Part shown: positions 1 to 8,662 of the stretch, one piece after another | Layout: each line of letters opens with the position of its first letter | Numbering within the stretch: the first letter of the stretch is position 1 | Assembly (NCBI GenBank): GCA_964584755.1 | Contig: CAZPAV010000002.1 | Span: forward strand, 50,919 to 114,918 | Source of the DNA: CAZPAV01 sp964584755 | Lineage (GTDB): Bacteria; Actinomycetota; Acidimicrobiia; Spongiisociales; UBA5794 | Direction of reading: 5' to 3' | Length of the DNA: 64,000 bases | Notes under the pieces: generated by a model | Database searches by the model: none | What the model saw: the letters and a program-made list of their open reading frames with translations, nothing else | What the model was told of the DNA's origin: nothing | Translations under genes and position numbers: made by a program

Positions 1-1125
1 CAGATGCAGAGCTTCGACGAGCCCACCCGCGGCGAGCGTCTCTACAACGCCCTCGTCCGCTCGGTGAACCGCTACCTCCCACCCGGCCGCCGCCTCAAGG
101 CCCGCCGGACGGCGTTCGCCAACGTCCTGCTCATCGGCGCCACGAACCGGGCCGACGCCCTCGATCCGGCGCTGCTGCGCCCCGGGCGATTCGACCGCAT
201 CCTCAGCTTCGGTCTCCCCGGCCGGCGGGACCGGCGGGAGCTCGTCGACTACTTCCTCGCCCGCCGGTCCCACGACCCGGCCCTCGACTCGGGGCGGGAA
301 CGGGACGGCCTCGCCGCCGCGACGATGGGGTACACGCCCGCCTCTCTCGAGCGCCTCTTCGACGAGGCCCTCCTCGTCGCGCTCCGGGAGGGCCGGGACG
401 CCCTCACGCTCGCCAACCTGCGTCGGGCCCAGATGGAGGTGGAGATCGGCCTCCCCCACCCCGTGGAGTACACCGAGTCCGAGCGGCGACGCATCGCCAC
501 CCACGAGGCCGGCCACGCCACGGTGGCGCACGTCGCCGGGATCGGCCGCCGCCTCGAGGTGCTCTCCATCGTCAAGCGCCGCGACTCCCTCGGTCTCCTC
601 GCCCACCGGGATGCCGAGGAGCGCTTCACCCACACCGAGACGGAGCTGCACGCCCTCCTCCAGATCGCGATGGGTGGCCTGGTCGCCGAGGAGCTCTTCT
701 TCGGGGAGGCGAGCACCGGCCCCGCGGGGGACCTCACCGCGGCGACGGCACTCGCCGCGGACATCGTGGGGAGCTACGGCCTGGGCGGGTCGCTCGTGTC
801 CTTCCGGGCCCTGGATCCCGGTGTCGTCGGCGGGAACCTCGTGGCGAAGGTCCTCGCCGACACGAGGGCCCGCGAGGTGGTCGACCGCCTCCTCGACGAC
901 GCCCGCCGCGAGGCGACGCGCCTCCTCTCCGAGAACCGTCACCTCGTCGCCGCCCTCCGGGACGCTCTCCTCGCCCAGGAGGAGCTCCTCGGAGACGAGA
1001 TCCTCGAGGTGCTTCGGGAGGCCGAGGCACGCCGCATCGCGCGCCTCGATCACGTTCTCGTGGACCTCCGTCAGGAGCGCCGTCCCCGCGCCGGGCGCAT
1101 CGACATCATGCCGGTCGAGGAGTGA
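1..1125 (+). CDS. FtsH-like AAA+ zinc metalloprotease, 5' truncated by the window
   Basis: The reading frame is open from the first base, so only the C-terminal 374 residues are visible. An AAA second-region-of-homology segment (GATNRADALDPALLRPGRFDR) is followed by a lid domain and an M41 peptidase domain with HEAGH at visible residues 168-172. The third zinc ligand is probably the Asp of GPAGDL near residue 244. FtsH proteases extract and degrade membrane and cytosolic proteins. The lid and the linker to HEAGH differ from housekeeping FtsH (GYTPASLERL in place of GFSGADLANL), so this is probably a divergent paralogue. It ends 10 bases from the convergent ahcY gene. The membrane-anchor part lies outside the window. 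Confidence 0.85.
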   Translation, partial: QMQSFDEPTRGERLYNALVRSVNRYLPPGRRLKARRTAFANVLLIGATNRADALDPALLRPGRFDRILSFGLPGRRDRRELVDYFLARRSHDPALDSGRERDGLAAATMGYTPASLERLFDEALLVALREGRDALTLANLRRAQMEVEIGLPHPVEYTESERRRIATHEAGHATVAHVAGIGRRLEVLSIVKRRDSLGLLAHRDAEERFTHTETELHALLQIAMGGLVAEELFFGEASTGPAGDLTAATALAADIVGSYGLGGSLVSFRALDPGVVGGNLVAKVLADTRAREVVDRLLDDARREATRLLSENRHLVAALRDALLAQEELLGDEILEVLREAEARRIARLDHVLVDLRQERRPRAGRIDIMPVEE

Positions 1126-1135
1126 GCCGGCCCGT

Positions 1136-2383
1136 TCAGGTCCCCTCGCGCCAGCTGTGCAGGTAGCGCTGCTGCTCCTCGGTGAGGATCTCGAGGCCTC
1201 CGCCCATGGCGGCGAGCTTGAGTCGGGCGACCTCCTCGTCGAGCTCCCGCGGCAGGACGTAGACGTCCGGCTCGAGATCGGGCCCGTTGGCGACGAGCCA
1301 CTCGGCGGCGAGCGCCTGATCCGAGAAGGACATGTCCATGACGTCGGCGGGATGCCCCTCGGCGGCCCCGAGGTTCACGAGCCGTCCCTGGGCGACGACG
1401 AGGAGCCGGCGCCCGTCGGGGAGGCGGTACTCCTCGAGGTGCTCCCGAAGGCGGCGGCGATGCTCGGCGAGGCGGTCGAGCGCGGCGAGGTCCACCTCGA
1501 CGTCGAAGTGTCCGGCGTTGGCGAGGATGGCACCGTCCTTCATCCGGAGGAAGTGCTCCTCCCGGAGCACGTGGAGGTCCCCGGTGGCGGTGATGAAGAT
1601 GTCGCCCTCGGCGGCGGCGTCGAGGGCGGTGAGGACTCGATACCCCTCCATCGCCGCCGACACCGCCCGGATGGGGTCGACCTCGACGACGACGACGTTG
1701 GCGCCGAGACCCGAGGCCCGGCGGGCGATCCCCCAGCCGCAGTCCCCGTACCCCACGACCACGACCGTCCGGCCCGCGAAGAGGACGTTCGCGGCGCGCA
1801 GGATGCCGTCGAGGGAGGACTGGCCGGTGCCGTGCCGGTTGTCGAAGAGGTGTTTGGTCGCCGAGTCGTTCACCGCCACGACGGGGAACCGCAGCACCCC
1901 GTCCTCGGCCATGGCGCGCAGGCGAACGACGCCGGTGGTGGTCTCCTCCATACCCCCGAGGATCTCCTGGTCCCGCCGTTCCCGATGGAGGACGGTCGTC
2001 GTGTCGGCGCCGTCGTCGAAGACGAGGTGGGGCTCGGTGTCGAGGATGGCGTGGATGTGACGGTAGAACGTGTCGGCGTCCTCGCCGCGTCGCGCGAAGA
2101 CGGGGATGCCCTGGGCGACGAGCGCCGCGGCGACGTCGTCCTGGGTCGAGAGCGGGTTCGAGGCGGAGAGCGCCACGGTGGCACCGCCCGCCACGAGCGT
2201 CGTCATGAGGTTGGCGGTCTCCGTCGTCACGTGCATGCAGGCGGCGATCCGGATGCCGGCGAGCGGGCGCTCCCGGGAGAAGCGCTCCCGGATCGCGGCG
2301 AGGACCGGCATGCGGCGCTCCGCCCATTCGATCCGGAGGAGACCCTCCGCGGCGAGCTCCGGGTCGGCGATGTCGTGGTTCAC
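1136..2383 (-). CDS. ahcY: Adenosylhomocysteinase (S-adenosyl-L-homocysteine hydrolase)
   Basis: NAD-dependent enzyme that splits S-adenosylhomocysteine into adenosine and homocysteine and so relieves product inhibition of methyltransferases. The 415-residue protein carries NDSATKHLFDNRHGTGQS with the catalytic Asp and Lys, and the Rossmann motif GYGDCGWG. This motif and the short length match the archaeal/Thermotoga-type enzyme (GYGWCGRG) rather than the longer GYGDVGKG form. The GTG start at 2383 overlaps the upstream isomerase stop (GTGA) and has GAGGAGGG eight bases upstream. It is the last gene of a four-gene operon with manB, a Trm112-like gene and a SIS isomerase, as in the actinobacterial sahH neighbourhood. 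Confidence 0.95.
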   Translation of the reverse strand: MNHDIADPELAAEGLLRIEWAERRMPVLAAIRERFSRERPLAGIRIAACMHVTTETANLMTTLVAGGATVALSASNPLSTQDDVAAALVAQGIPVFARRGEDADTFYRHIHAILDTEPHLVFDDGADTTTVLHRERRDQEILGGMEETTTGVVRLRAMAEDGVLRFPVVAVNDSATKHLFDNRHGTGQSSLDGILRAANVLFAGRTVVVVGYGDCGWGIARRASGLGANVVVVEVDPIRAVSAAMEGYRVLTALDAAAEGDIFITATGDLHVLREEHFLRMKDGAILANAGHFDVEVDLAALDRLAEHRRRLREHLEEYRLPDGRRLLVVAQGRLVNLGAAEGHPADVMDMSFSDQALAAEWLVANGPDLEPDVYVLPRELDEEVARLKLAAMGGGLEILTEEQQRYLHSWREGT

Positions 2384-3378
2384 GGGTGTTCCCTCCTCAG
2401 GGTCTCCTTGAAGCGTTCCAGGACCGGAACCGGCGTCGGGTCGACACCGGTTCGCTCGGCGAGCGCCACCGAGGCGACGTCGCCCACGAGGGCCAGGGTG
2501 AGGAACCGGGCGAGAGGTCCCTCCCCGCTCGACCACGCCGCGCCGAGCTGCGGCACGTCGCCACGGAGGATCTCGGCGGTGAGCTCGAGGCGGCGCGCGA
2601 CGCGCGGGTGGTCGTGACGATCCCGGAGGAACACGACCCCGACACAGGAGGCGACCCCACCTAGACGCCACCCCTGGATCTCGTTGTGGTCGGCCTCGGG
2701 CAGCTCGGCGGCGTAGGCGGGCGCCTTCGCGTTCTCGTTGAGCTGCGTCTTCCAGCGGTACGCGGCGAGCGATCCCACCGGCCGACCCCCGTACACGACG
2801 GCGATCCGCCCCGCGAGGGCCTCGGCGAGATCCCGACCGAGCGCCACCGCCGGCCCGTCGCCGCCCCCGAGGCTGCGCTCCGTCTCCCGTGCCGCCTCGC
2901 CGAGCGCCCCGGCGACGTCCCCGACGAGCCCCGCGCCCTCGAGGAGACGGAGCACGGCGGCCACCTGGAAGCCGAGCGCGGCCCGGGGCTGGAAACCGCC
3001 GGGAACGACGATCGCCGGGAGGCGGCACGACTCGGCGACGGCACCGATGCGCCCGCCCGAGGTGACCGCGGCGACCGGCAGTCCCCGATCGACGGCCTCC
3101 TCGAACCCGGAGAGGGTCTCCTCGGTGTTCCCCGAGTAGGACACGGCGATGACGAGGGCACCGGCGTCGGCGGCCCACCCGGGGAGCCCGTAGTCGCGGT
3201 GGACCACGACCGGGCGCGGTCCCGCGGCGAGGAGGGAGCCGGCCGCGGCCGCCATCGCCGAGCCCCCCATCCCGAGGAGGACGACCGGTCGATCGTCGGG
3301 GAGCGACGGGACGGTCAGACGCTCCCCCCACGCGAGCTGCTCGGGAAGTGCGAGGACGCGCTCGAGCATGTCGTTCAC
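2380..3378 (-). CDS. SIS-domain sugar isomerase, bifunctional phosphoglucose/phosphomannose isomerase type
   Basis: The 332-residue protein has two SIS folds. The first shows GMGGSAMA at residues 36-43 and SYSGNTEET; the second shows KTQLNENAK and AELPEADHNE, which are hallmarks of the bifunctional phosphoglucose/phosphomannose isomerase family. It probably interconverts fructose-6-phosphate with glucose- and mannose-6-phosphate in the cytosol and feeds the adjacent phosphomannomutase. The GTG at 3378 overlaps the upstream TGA (GTGA). A downstream ATG at 3369 is possible but would lose the coupling. It occupies the position of the SIS protein (Rv3256c) beside manB in mycobacteria. Some family members have lost activity, so bifunctionality is inferred. 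Confidence 0.85.
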   Translation of the reverse strand: MNDMLERVLALPEQLAWGERLTVPSLPDDRPVVLLGMGGSAMAAAAGSLLAAGPRPVVVHRDYGLPGWAADAGALVIAVSYSGNTEETLSGFEEAVDRGLPVAAVTSGGRIGAVAESCRLPAIVVPGGFQPRAALGFQVAAVLRLLEGAGLVGDVAGALGEAARETERSLGGGDGPAVALGRDLAEALAGRIAVVYGGRPVGSLAAYRWKTQLNENAKAPAYAAELPEADHNEIQGWRLGGVASCVGVVFLRDRHDHPRVARRLELTAEILRGDVPQLGAAWSSGEGPLARFLTLALVGDVASVALAERTGVDPTPVPVLERFKETLRREHP

Positions 3379-3569
3379 GTCGCGTCCCCCTCGGGCGACT
3401 CCGCCTCCTCCACGAGCATGACCGGGATGCCGTCCCGTACCGGGTACCGGAGCCCGCAGTCGCGGCAGCGAAGACCGTCGGGTCTCCTGACCTCGGTGAG
3501 CTCCCCTCCACAGTCCGGGCACTGCATGATCGCCAGGAGTGCGGGATCCACGAGATGTTCCGCCGTCAT
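3375..3569 (-). CDS. Trm112-family small zinc-binding protein
   Basis: A 64-residue protein with CPDCGG near the N-terminus and CRDCGLRYPVRDGIPVML, the classic Trm112/YcaR four-cysteine zinc fold. Trm112 proteins activate methyltransferases in eukaryotes and archaea; the bacterial role is unsettled. Here the gene sits between phosphomannomutase and SIS isomerase, coupled by ATGA at the start and GTGA at the end, and the operon finishes with AdoHcy hydrolase, which would suit a methyltransferase helper. The ATG at 3569 is preceded by GAGGAGGAAC. The same small gene follows manB in Streptomyces-type operons. Confidence 0.85.
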   Translation of the reverse strand: MTAEHLVDPALLAIMQCPDCGGELTEVRRPDGLRCRDCGLRYPVRDGIPVMLVEEAESPEGDAT

Positions 3570-4906
3570 CGTTCCTCCTCGATGATCTCCTCGACGGCCG
3601 CGACGAGCTCGGCGAGCGCGGCCGGGTCCGGCGCCTCGGCGTTCAGCCGGAGCACCGCCTCGGTGTTCGAGGGACGCAGGTTGCACCAGCGGTGCTCCCC
3701 GAGATCGATGGTGAGGCCGTCGAGCCGGTCGATCTGCGCCCCGGCGAAGCGCCGCTCCACCGCGGCGAGGACACGACCCTGGTCCGCCACACGGAAGTTC
3801 ACCTCCCCCGACTGCACGTACGGCTCGTAGCCGCGACGCAGCAGCGACAGCGGCTCCCCCGCCTCCGAGACGACCTGGAGCAGGACGAGCATGGCGAGGA
3901 TCCCGGAGTCGGCCCGGTAGTTGTCCCGGAAGTAGTAGTGGCCCGAATGCTCCCCGCCGAACACCGCCCCGGTCTCCTTCATGATCTGCTTGATGAAGGA
4001 GTGCCCCACCCGGGTCCGGACCGGCACCCCACCGGCGGCGCGAATCCGCTCGGGGACGGCCTGGGAGCAGATGAGATTGTGGACGACCGTCGCCCCGGGC
4101 TCGCGCCGCAGGAACCAGTCGGCGATGATCGCCGTCGTCGTGGAACCGGGCAGGGGACGGCGGGTGTCGTCGATGAAGAACGCCCGGTCGGCGTCCCCGT
4201 CGAAGGCGACCCCGAGGTCGGGACGCTCCCGCGCCATGAGCGCCTCGAGGTCGGCGAGATTCTCGGGACGCAGCGGATCCGCCGGGTGGTTGGGGAAACG
4301 CCCGTCGGGTTCGAGGTACAGCCCGAGGAGCTCGGCGGGGATCCGCGCGAAGACGTCGGGGAGGACGAGCCCCGCCATGCCGTTCCCGCCGTCGGCGGCG
4401 ACCCGCAGCGCCCCGATCGCCCCGGCGTCGACGATCCGGAAGAGATGCTCCAGGTACCCGGGTCGGGGATCGTGGGAGAGGACCGAGCCGGCGTGGCGCG
4501 AGTCGTCGGGAGGCTCCTCGGCGAGGGCGCGAACGGTCTCGAGGCCCGTGTCCCGCCCCACCGGGGCGGCTCCCGCCAGGCAGAACTTCATGCCGTTCCA
4601 CTCGGGAGGGTTGTGTGAGGCGGTGACGACCACGCCGGGCAGGTTCCGCTCCCCGGACACGTAGTAGAGCATGTCGGTCGTGATCGGTCCGAGGGCGAGG
4701 ACGTCGACGCCCCGGGAGGTGATGCCGGAGACGAGCGCCTCGGCCAGCTCCGGGGAGGAGCGACGGCAGTCGTGTCCCACCGCGACGAGCGGCGCCGCGG
4801 CGAACTCGGCGAAGGCGACCCCGATGCGCCGGGCCCGTGCCGGGTCGAGCTCCTCGGGAACGACGCCGCGGACGTCGTAGGACTTGAAGATGCGGGAGAG
4901 GTCCAC
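3566..4906 (-). CDS. manB: Phosphomannomutase/phosphoglucomutase
   Basis: Cytosolic alpha-D-phosphohexomutase interconverting mannose-6-phosphate and mannose-1-phosphate (or the glucose pair), the entry to GDP-mannose and surface glycans. All four signature loops are present in 446 residues: TASHNP at 95-100 with phosphoserine Ser97, the Mg loop DGDADR at 236-241, the sugar-binding loop GGEHSGHYY, and a C-terminal phosphate-binding RPSNTE. The start is GTG at 4906, in a 69-base divergent gap from the GT2 gene. It is the first gene of the manB-trm112-SIS-ahcY operon. Confidence 0.95.
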   Translation of the reverse strand: MDLSRIFKSYDVRGVVPEELDPARARRIGVAFAEFAAAPLVAVGHDCRRSSPELAEALVSGITSRGVDVLALGPITTDMLYYVSGERNLPGVVVTASHNPPEWNGMKFCLAGAAPVGRDTGLETVRALAEEPPDDSRHAGSVLSHDPRPGYLEHLFRIVDAGAIGALRVAADGGNGMAGLVLPDVFARIPAELLGLYLEPDGRFPNHPADPLRPENLADLEALMARERPDLGVAFDGDADRAFFIDDTRRPLPGSTTTAIIADWFLRREPGATVVHNLICSQAVPERIRAAGGVPVRTRVGHSFIKQIMKETGAVFGGEHSGHYYFRDNYRADSGILAMLVLLQVVSEAGEPLSLLRRGYEPYVQSGEVNFRVADQGRVLAAVERRFAGAQIDRLDGLTIDLGEHRWCNLRPSNTEAVLRLNAEAPDPAALAELVAAVEEIIEEER

Positions 4907-4960
4907 GCCACGAGTCTACGGGAGGCCTCGCGCGACGCGGCGCACCGGGGGACCCGCCCC

Positions 4961-4966
4961 TACACT
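4961..4966 (+). promoter_or_regulatory. -10 box TACACT of a probable leaderless promoter
   Basis: TACACT lies nine bases before the ATG of the GT2 gene at 4976. No Shine-Dalgarno sequence lies between them. No convincing -35 hexamer is seen. The short distance suggests a leaderless or nearly leaderless transcript. Confidence 0.45.
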
Positions 4967-4975
4967 TCGTCGCCC

Positions 4976-5683
4976 ATGCCTCCGCCACGTCCCCCCACCT
5001 TCACGGTGGTGGTCCCCGTCCACAACGAAGCCGCCTACGTCGCCGACGCCCTCGAGGAGCTCCTCGCCGAGCTCACCGACGTCCCCGCGCCGGTGACCGT
5101 TCTCGTCGTCGAGAACGGCTCGACGGACGACACCGCCCGCATCGTCGCCGAGAAGGCGGCGGCCCACCCCACGCTCGGGCTCCTCACCCTCCCCGATCCC
5201 GACTACGGCGCCGCGATGCGGGCCGGGTTCCTCGCCGGGGACGGGGAGTGGTTGGTGAACTTCGACATCGACTACTTCTCCGGGGCGTTCCTCCGCGAGG
5301 TCCTCGCACACGCCGCCGAGGCCGACCTGGTGCTGGCGTCGAAAAGGGCCGCCGGGGCCGAGGACCGCCGCAGCCTCCTCCGGCGTCTGGCGACGTGGAC
5401 GTTCAACAAGCTCCTCCGGTTCCTCCTCCACTCCCGGGTGACGGACACCCACGGGATGAAGGCCGTCCGGCGGGAGGTCGCCGCCGCGCTCGTGCCCCGC
5501 GTCCGCTCGACGCAGGACATCTTCGACACCGAGCTCGTCCTCCTGGCGGAGCGGACCGGCCACCGCATCGTCGAGGTGCCGGCGATCGTCGAGGAGCGGC
5601 GCCCGGCTCGTTCCCGCCTCCTCCGTCGGGTCCCCCGGACCCTCCTCGGACTCTGGCGCCTCCGCCGGCGCCTCCGCGCCTAG
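4976..5683 (+). CDS. Family 2 glycosyltransferase (dolichol-phosphate-mannose-synthase-like)
   Basis: A 235-residue single-domain GT-A enzyme. It has the opening TVVVPVHNEAAYV, the nucleotide-binding VVENGSTDDT, a metal-site-like FDIDYFSG, and a C-terminal region ending in a basic cluster. It resembles polyprenyl-phosphate sugar synthases that move a hexose from a nucleotide sugar to a lipid carrier at the inner membrane face. Two converging neighbours fit this: a GtrA-type protein and a large GT-C-like membrane enzyme, a common trio for lipid-linked sugar transfer. No transmembrane segment is obvious. Donor and acceptor are not predictable. Confidence 0.85.
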   Translation: MPPPRPPTFTVVVPVHNEAAYVADALEELLAELTDVPAPVTVLVVENGSTDDTARIVAEKAAAHPTLGLLTLPDPDYGAAMRAGFLAGDGEWLVNFDIDYFSGAFLREVLAHAAEADLVLASKRAAGAEDRRSLLRRLATWTFNKLLRFLLHSRVTDTHGMKAVRREVAAALVPRVRSTQDIFDTELVLLAERTGHRIVEVPAIVEERRPARSRLLRRVPRTLLGLWRLRRRLRA

Positions 5684-5685
5684 CG

Positions 5686-5704
5686 GCTCACCCTCCCGGT
5701 GAGC
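5686..5704. terminator. Short hairpin at a convergent gene junction
   Basis: GCTCACC (5686-5692) and GGTGAGC (5698-5704) form a 7-bp stem with a 5-base loop exactly where the GT2 and GtrA genes converge. There is no T-run on either side, so its role as a bidirectional terminator is only a possibility. Confidence 0.3.
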
Positions 5705-6155
5705 GGACCCGCCCGCCGGCGCCGCGCAGCGCCTTCCCGAAGACGACGTCCCGGTACGACGCGAGCTTGGGGAGGAGGATGAGACCGGAGGCGACGAGGT
5801 AGGCGAGGTTGGCGCCGAGCTTGCCCAACGGTCCCCACAGGCTCTCGGCGAGCCAGACGATGCCCACCGTCCCCCCCCAGGCACCGACGTTCACGAGGTA
5901 GAAGCGGACCGTCTCGCCTCCCGACACCCGCCCGTCCTTGAGTCGGAACGTCCAGCGGCGGTTGAGGAGGTAGGACATGAAGGTGGTGAGGGCGAAGGCT
6001 CCGGTCACGGCCCAGGTCGGGGACCAACCGAGGCCGAACAGGAACAGGTTGAACAGAGCGAAGGAGACGACGGTGTTCGCCACCCCGACGATCCCCACCT
6101 TCACGAGCTGCACGAACGACTCGCGGTTGAGGAAGGACCGGACGTACCGCTTCAT
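5688..6155 (-). CDS. GtrA-family membrane protein
   Basis: A 155-residue protein with four predicted membrane segments and the GtrA features KVGIVGVANTVVSF near the N-terminus and a conserved LLNRRWTFR between helices 2 and 3. GtrA proteins are thought to flip polyprenyl-phosphate-linked sugars across the membrane. The ATG at 6155 overlaps the stop of the preceding GT-C-like gene (ATGA), so the two are made together. The convergent GT2 gene could supply the lipid-linked sugar. The C-terminus is Arg/Gly-rich. Confidence 0.88.
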   Translation of the reverse strand: MKRYVRSFLNRESFVQLVKVGIVGVANTVVSFALFNLFLFGLGWSPTWAVTGAFALTTFMSYLLNRRWTFRLKDGRVSGGETVRFYLVNVGAWGGTVGIVWLAESLWGPLGKLGANLAYLVASGLILLPKLASYRDVVFGKALRGAGGRVRSPGG

Positions 6156-8350
6156 CGCCGCCCCTCCCGCCGCCGGCGCAGGACCGCGAGGAGCAGGAGC
6201 GCGGCGAGCGTGGCGACCGTCACGACCATGCCGATGTCCTCGGCGTTCGTGTTCCCGAACTGAAGCTCGACGTGCCGCTGGGTGGGGACGACGACCATGA
6301 GGGACGGGGCCGCCCGGTAGGGCCCCTCCGCCCCGACCGCCTGCCAGTTGGGGAAGTACGAGACGGCGACGAGGTGCGGAACGCCGACGGCGGTCGTGTC
6401 GAACGCGATGCGGTGATCCTCCACCACGACGTTGCTCACCGCCGACGGGAGCGGGGGGTACGGCGCGGGATCCTCCAGCCGCTCGTCGACGGTGGACACC
6501 CGCGGCCAGGCGGCCGGTCCGTCGGCGACGAGCCACCGGTCGAGGTGGTCCACGTCGTCGTACCACTCGAGCGCCGCGGACACGAAGTCCTCGTCACCCG
6601 CCCAGACGGCGGGCCGGGAGGTGGCGACGGTCACCGGTCCGTCGTGCGGGAGGGCGAAGATCGTCCAGGGAGGGGCGCTGCCGATCTCCTCGAGACCCGC
6701 CGATCGGGCCGCCTCGGTGGCCCGATCCGTGTAGGAGATGTAGTAGGCGACGTCGTAGAGGCGGAGATGCGGCACCGCCCGGGCGAAGTCGAGGCCTCGA
6801 TACCGCAGGCCGCGTACCGGGTTCGACGGCCGCTCGCTCACCTCCGCGGCGTTGAGGAAGTGGAACGGCGTCGTCAGGGACGACTCGAAGAACAGTCCCT
6901 CCATCGACGGGTGGCCCGGGCTCCAGTACGGGAGGAGCATGAGGGCCATGGGGGTCCCGTACTTGTTCATCTCGGAGTTCGCCTCCCACATGACGCGGCC
7001 GGGAGGGAGCCGGTCGACGGTCTCCATGAGCGCCTCGTACTCCGGCCACGCCGCCTTGCCCTCGTACCCCTCGTAGTTCCAGACGACCCACCCCGGCACG
7101 TCGTGGATCCCGACCGCGGTGGCGTTGAGCAGCAGGAGCGCCGCCACGACGGCCCCGGTGGTGGCGGCCACGCCGCGTCGCGGGAACCGCCGCGCCACCA
7201 CGGTGACCGCCAACCCGAGGGCGATACCGGCGAAGAGGTACACGCCGTAGTACCAGTAGGGCAGCAGGCGGGCGTTGTAGAGGATCGTCACGCCCGCCAT
7301 GGGGAGGAGGAAGTAGCCGAGGAGGGGCATCGCGGTCAGACCGAGGAGGGCCACGACGTCGTCCCGCCGCAGGAGCGTCCAGACGACGCCGACCGTGGCG
7401 AGGGCGAGGAGCGGAACGAGCTCCCCGGGGAGGGGGGACCCGGGGATGGCGTCCCCGACGACGTTCCGCACCGGCGACCATCCCATGTCGGTCGTCATCC
7501 CCTGGAGGACGCGCACCACCAGCGGTACCGCCCAGAAGGCGGCGAGCCCGAATCCGAGCGCCCACGACCCGAGCACCGGACGGGATCCCCGGCGCCTGAG
7601 CAGCAGCGGCACCGAGACGACGACCACCACGAGCGTCGTCACGACGTGGGCGAGCGCGGCGAGCGCGAGGAGCACCCCCGCCGCCGGCCGGAAACCCCGG
7701 CCGGCGCGGACGTCCCGGGCGAGGATCCCCAGGTAGAGGATCGAGAGGGCGAACGACCAGGAGAAGGAGTACTCGCCGGCGAGGGTGGACTTGATGTTCG
7801 CCCCGAAGATCGAGTAGCTCTCCATGAAGACGAACATCCCGCCGGCGACGGCGGCGACGGCCGACACGATCCGGGAGAAGCCGAGGCAGCGAACGAACAC
7901 GTAGCTCGCCGCCGGGAGCGCCACGAGCCCGGCGATCGTCACGAGCTTGAAGGCCACCCCGTAGGGGAGGAACACGTCGAGCAGGACCGTGACGAGCGCC
8001 GGGAGGGGAAAGTAGAAGTACAGGGCCGGGAAGCCGGCGTACCAGTCGTTGCTCCAGCCGAACAGCCTCCCGGACGGGAGGAGCTCGTCGCGCAGGATCT
8101 GGGGCAGGAGCACGTGGGCGCCCATGTCGCCCCCCGTTGGCGTGTTCGCGGTGAGCAGCGCCGGGAACCGGAAGAGGGGCGCTCCCGTACCGAGCACGCC
8201 GCCGAGCACCCCGGACATGACGAGGAGGATCAGCAGGGTGGGGGCCAGGACGAGACCGACGACGAGTCCCCGCGGGAGCTCCCGGGAGACGGTCGGTTTC
8301 GTCGAGACCGGGGTCGCGGCGGCGGGCGGCGTGGCGGTCGACGTCGTCAC
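6152..8350 (-). CDS. Large multi-pass membrane protein, PTPS-related / GT-C-like
   Basis: A 732-residue protein with about 11-13 hydrophobic segments followed by a soluble C-terminal domain and a final membrane helix before a basic tail. The first periplasmic loop contains GGDMGAH and then GWSNDWYAGFPALYFYFPLP. This is typical of the 6-pyruvoyl-tetrahydropterin-synthase-related membrane family, whose fold resembles GT-C glycosyltransferases; the family name is historical and implies no pterin chemistry. The Asp of GGDMG would be the catalytic-type acidic residue of a lipid-sugar-using transferase. The GTG start at 8350 is chosen because no upstream ATG exists. Coupled to gtrA by ATGA. Confidence 0.7.
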   Translation of the reverse strand: MTTSTATPPAAATPVSTKPTVSRELPRGLVVGLVLAPTLLILLVMSGVLGGVLGTGAPLFRFPALLTANTPTGGDMGAHVLLPQILRDELLPSGRLFGWSNDWYAGFPALYFYFPLPALVTVLLDVFLPYGVAFKLVTIAGLVALPAASYVFVRCLGFSRIVSAVAAVAGGMFVFMESYSIFGANIKSTLAGEYSFSWSFALSILYLGILARDVRAGRGFRPAAGVLLALAALAHVVTTLVVVVVSVPLLLRRRGSRPVLGSWALGFGLAAFWAVPLVVRVLQGMTTDMGWSPVRNVVGDAIPGSPLPGELVPLLALATVGVVWTLLRRDDVVALLGLTAMPLLGYFLLPMAGVTILYNARLLPYWYYGVYLFAGIALGLAVTVVARRFPRRGVAATTGAVVAALLLLNATAVGIHDVPGWVVWNYEGYEGKAAWPEYEALMETVDRLPPGRVMWEANSEMNKYGTPMALMLLPYWSPGHPSMEGLFFESSLTTPFHFLNAAEVSERPSNPVRGLRYRGLDFARAVPHLRLYDVAYYISYTDRATEAARSAGLEEIGSAPPWTIFALPHDGPVTVATSRPAVWAGDEDFVSAALEWYDDVDHLDRWLVADGPAAWPRVSTVDERLEDPAPYPPLPSAVSNVVVEDHRIAFDTTAVGVPHLVAVSYFPNWQAVGAEGPYRAAPSLMVVVPTQRHVELQFGNTNAEDIGMVVTVATLAALLLLAVLRRRREGRR

Positions 8351-8384
8351 ACCGCCCAGGGTAGCGGGGGGACCCGCCTCCGCC

Positions 8385-8588
8385 TCAGGAACGCGACCGC
8401 CGGGCGAGCTCGAGGATCGCGTCGAGCTCGAGCGACTGGCCGTCCCGGTACCACCATCGGGACTCGCAGCGGTGACACGAGCGGAACTCGACCTCCGTCC
8501 CGTCGGGCAGTTTCAGCGCGATCTGGATGACCGAGGTCTCGCCGCACGTCTCGCAGCGAAGCCCCTCGGATCTGGGCTTCCTCCCCAT
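8385..8588 (-). CDS. Small zinc-ribbon protein
   Basis: A 67-residue protein with two CxxC pairs (RCETCGE and SCHRCES) about 24 residues apart, the spacing of a zinc ribbon, followed by a WWYRDG motif and a helical tail. The ATG at 8588 has GGAGGAGAAGG just upstream. It is 34 bases ahead of the PTPS-related gene. It lies between manB and cofD, where other actinobacteria carry a different small zinc protein (DUF3499), so it may be a positional counterpart, but the sequences do not look alike. Function unknown. Confidence 0.75.
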   Translation of the reverse strand: MGRKPRSEGLRCETCGETSVIQIALKLPDGTEVEFRSCHRCESRWWYRDGQSLELDAILELARRSRS

Positions 8589-8662
8589 CCGACCTTCTCC
8601 TCCTCCTCAGGGGAACCCCACCTTCCCGCCACATACCGTAGCGGAACGAGCACGGTTCGTGT

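Noticed and set aside
2384..3511. AdoHcy hydrolase extended upstream as one long frame of 791 codons
   Set aside because: The added part is antisense-like filler overlapping the SIS isomerase. A GTGA junction with a good ribosome binding site at 2383 marks the real start.
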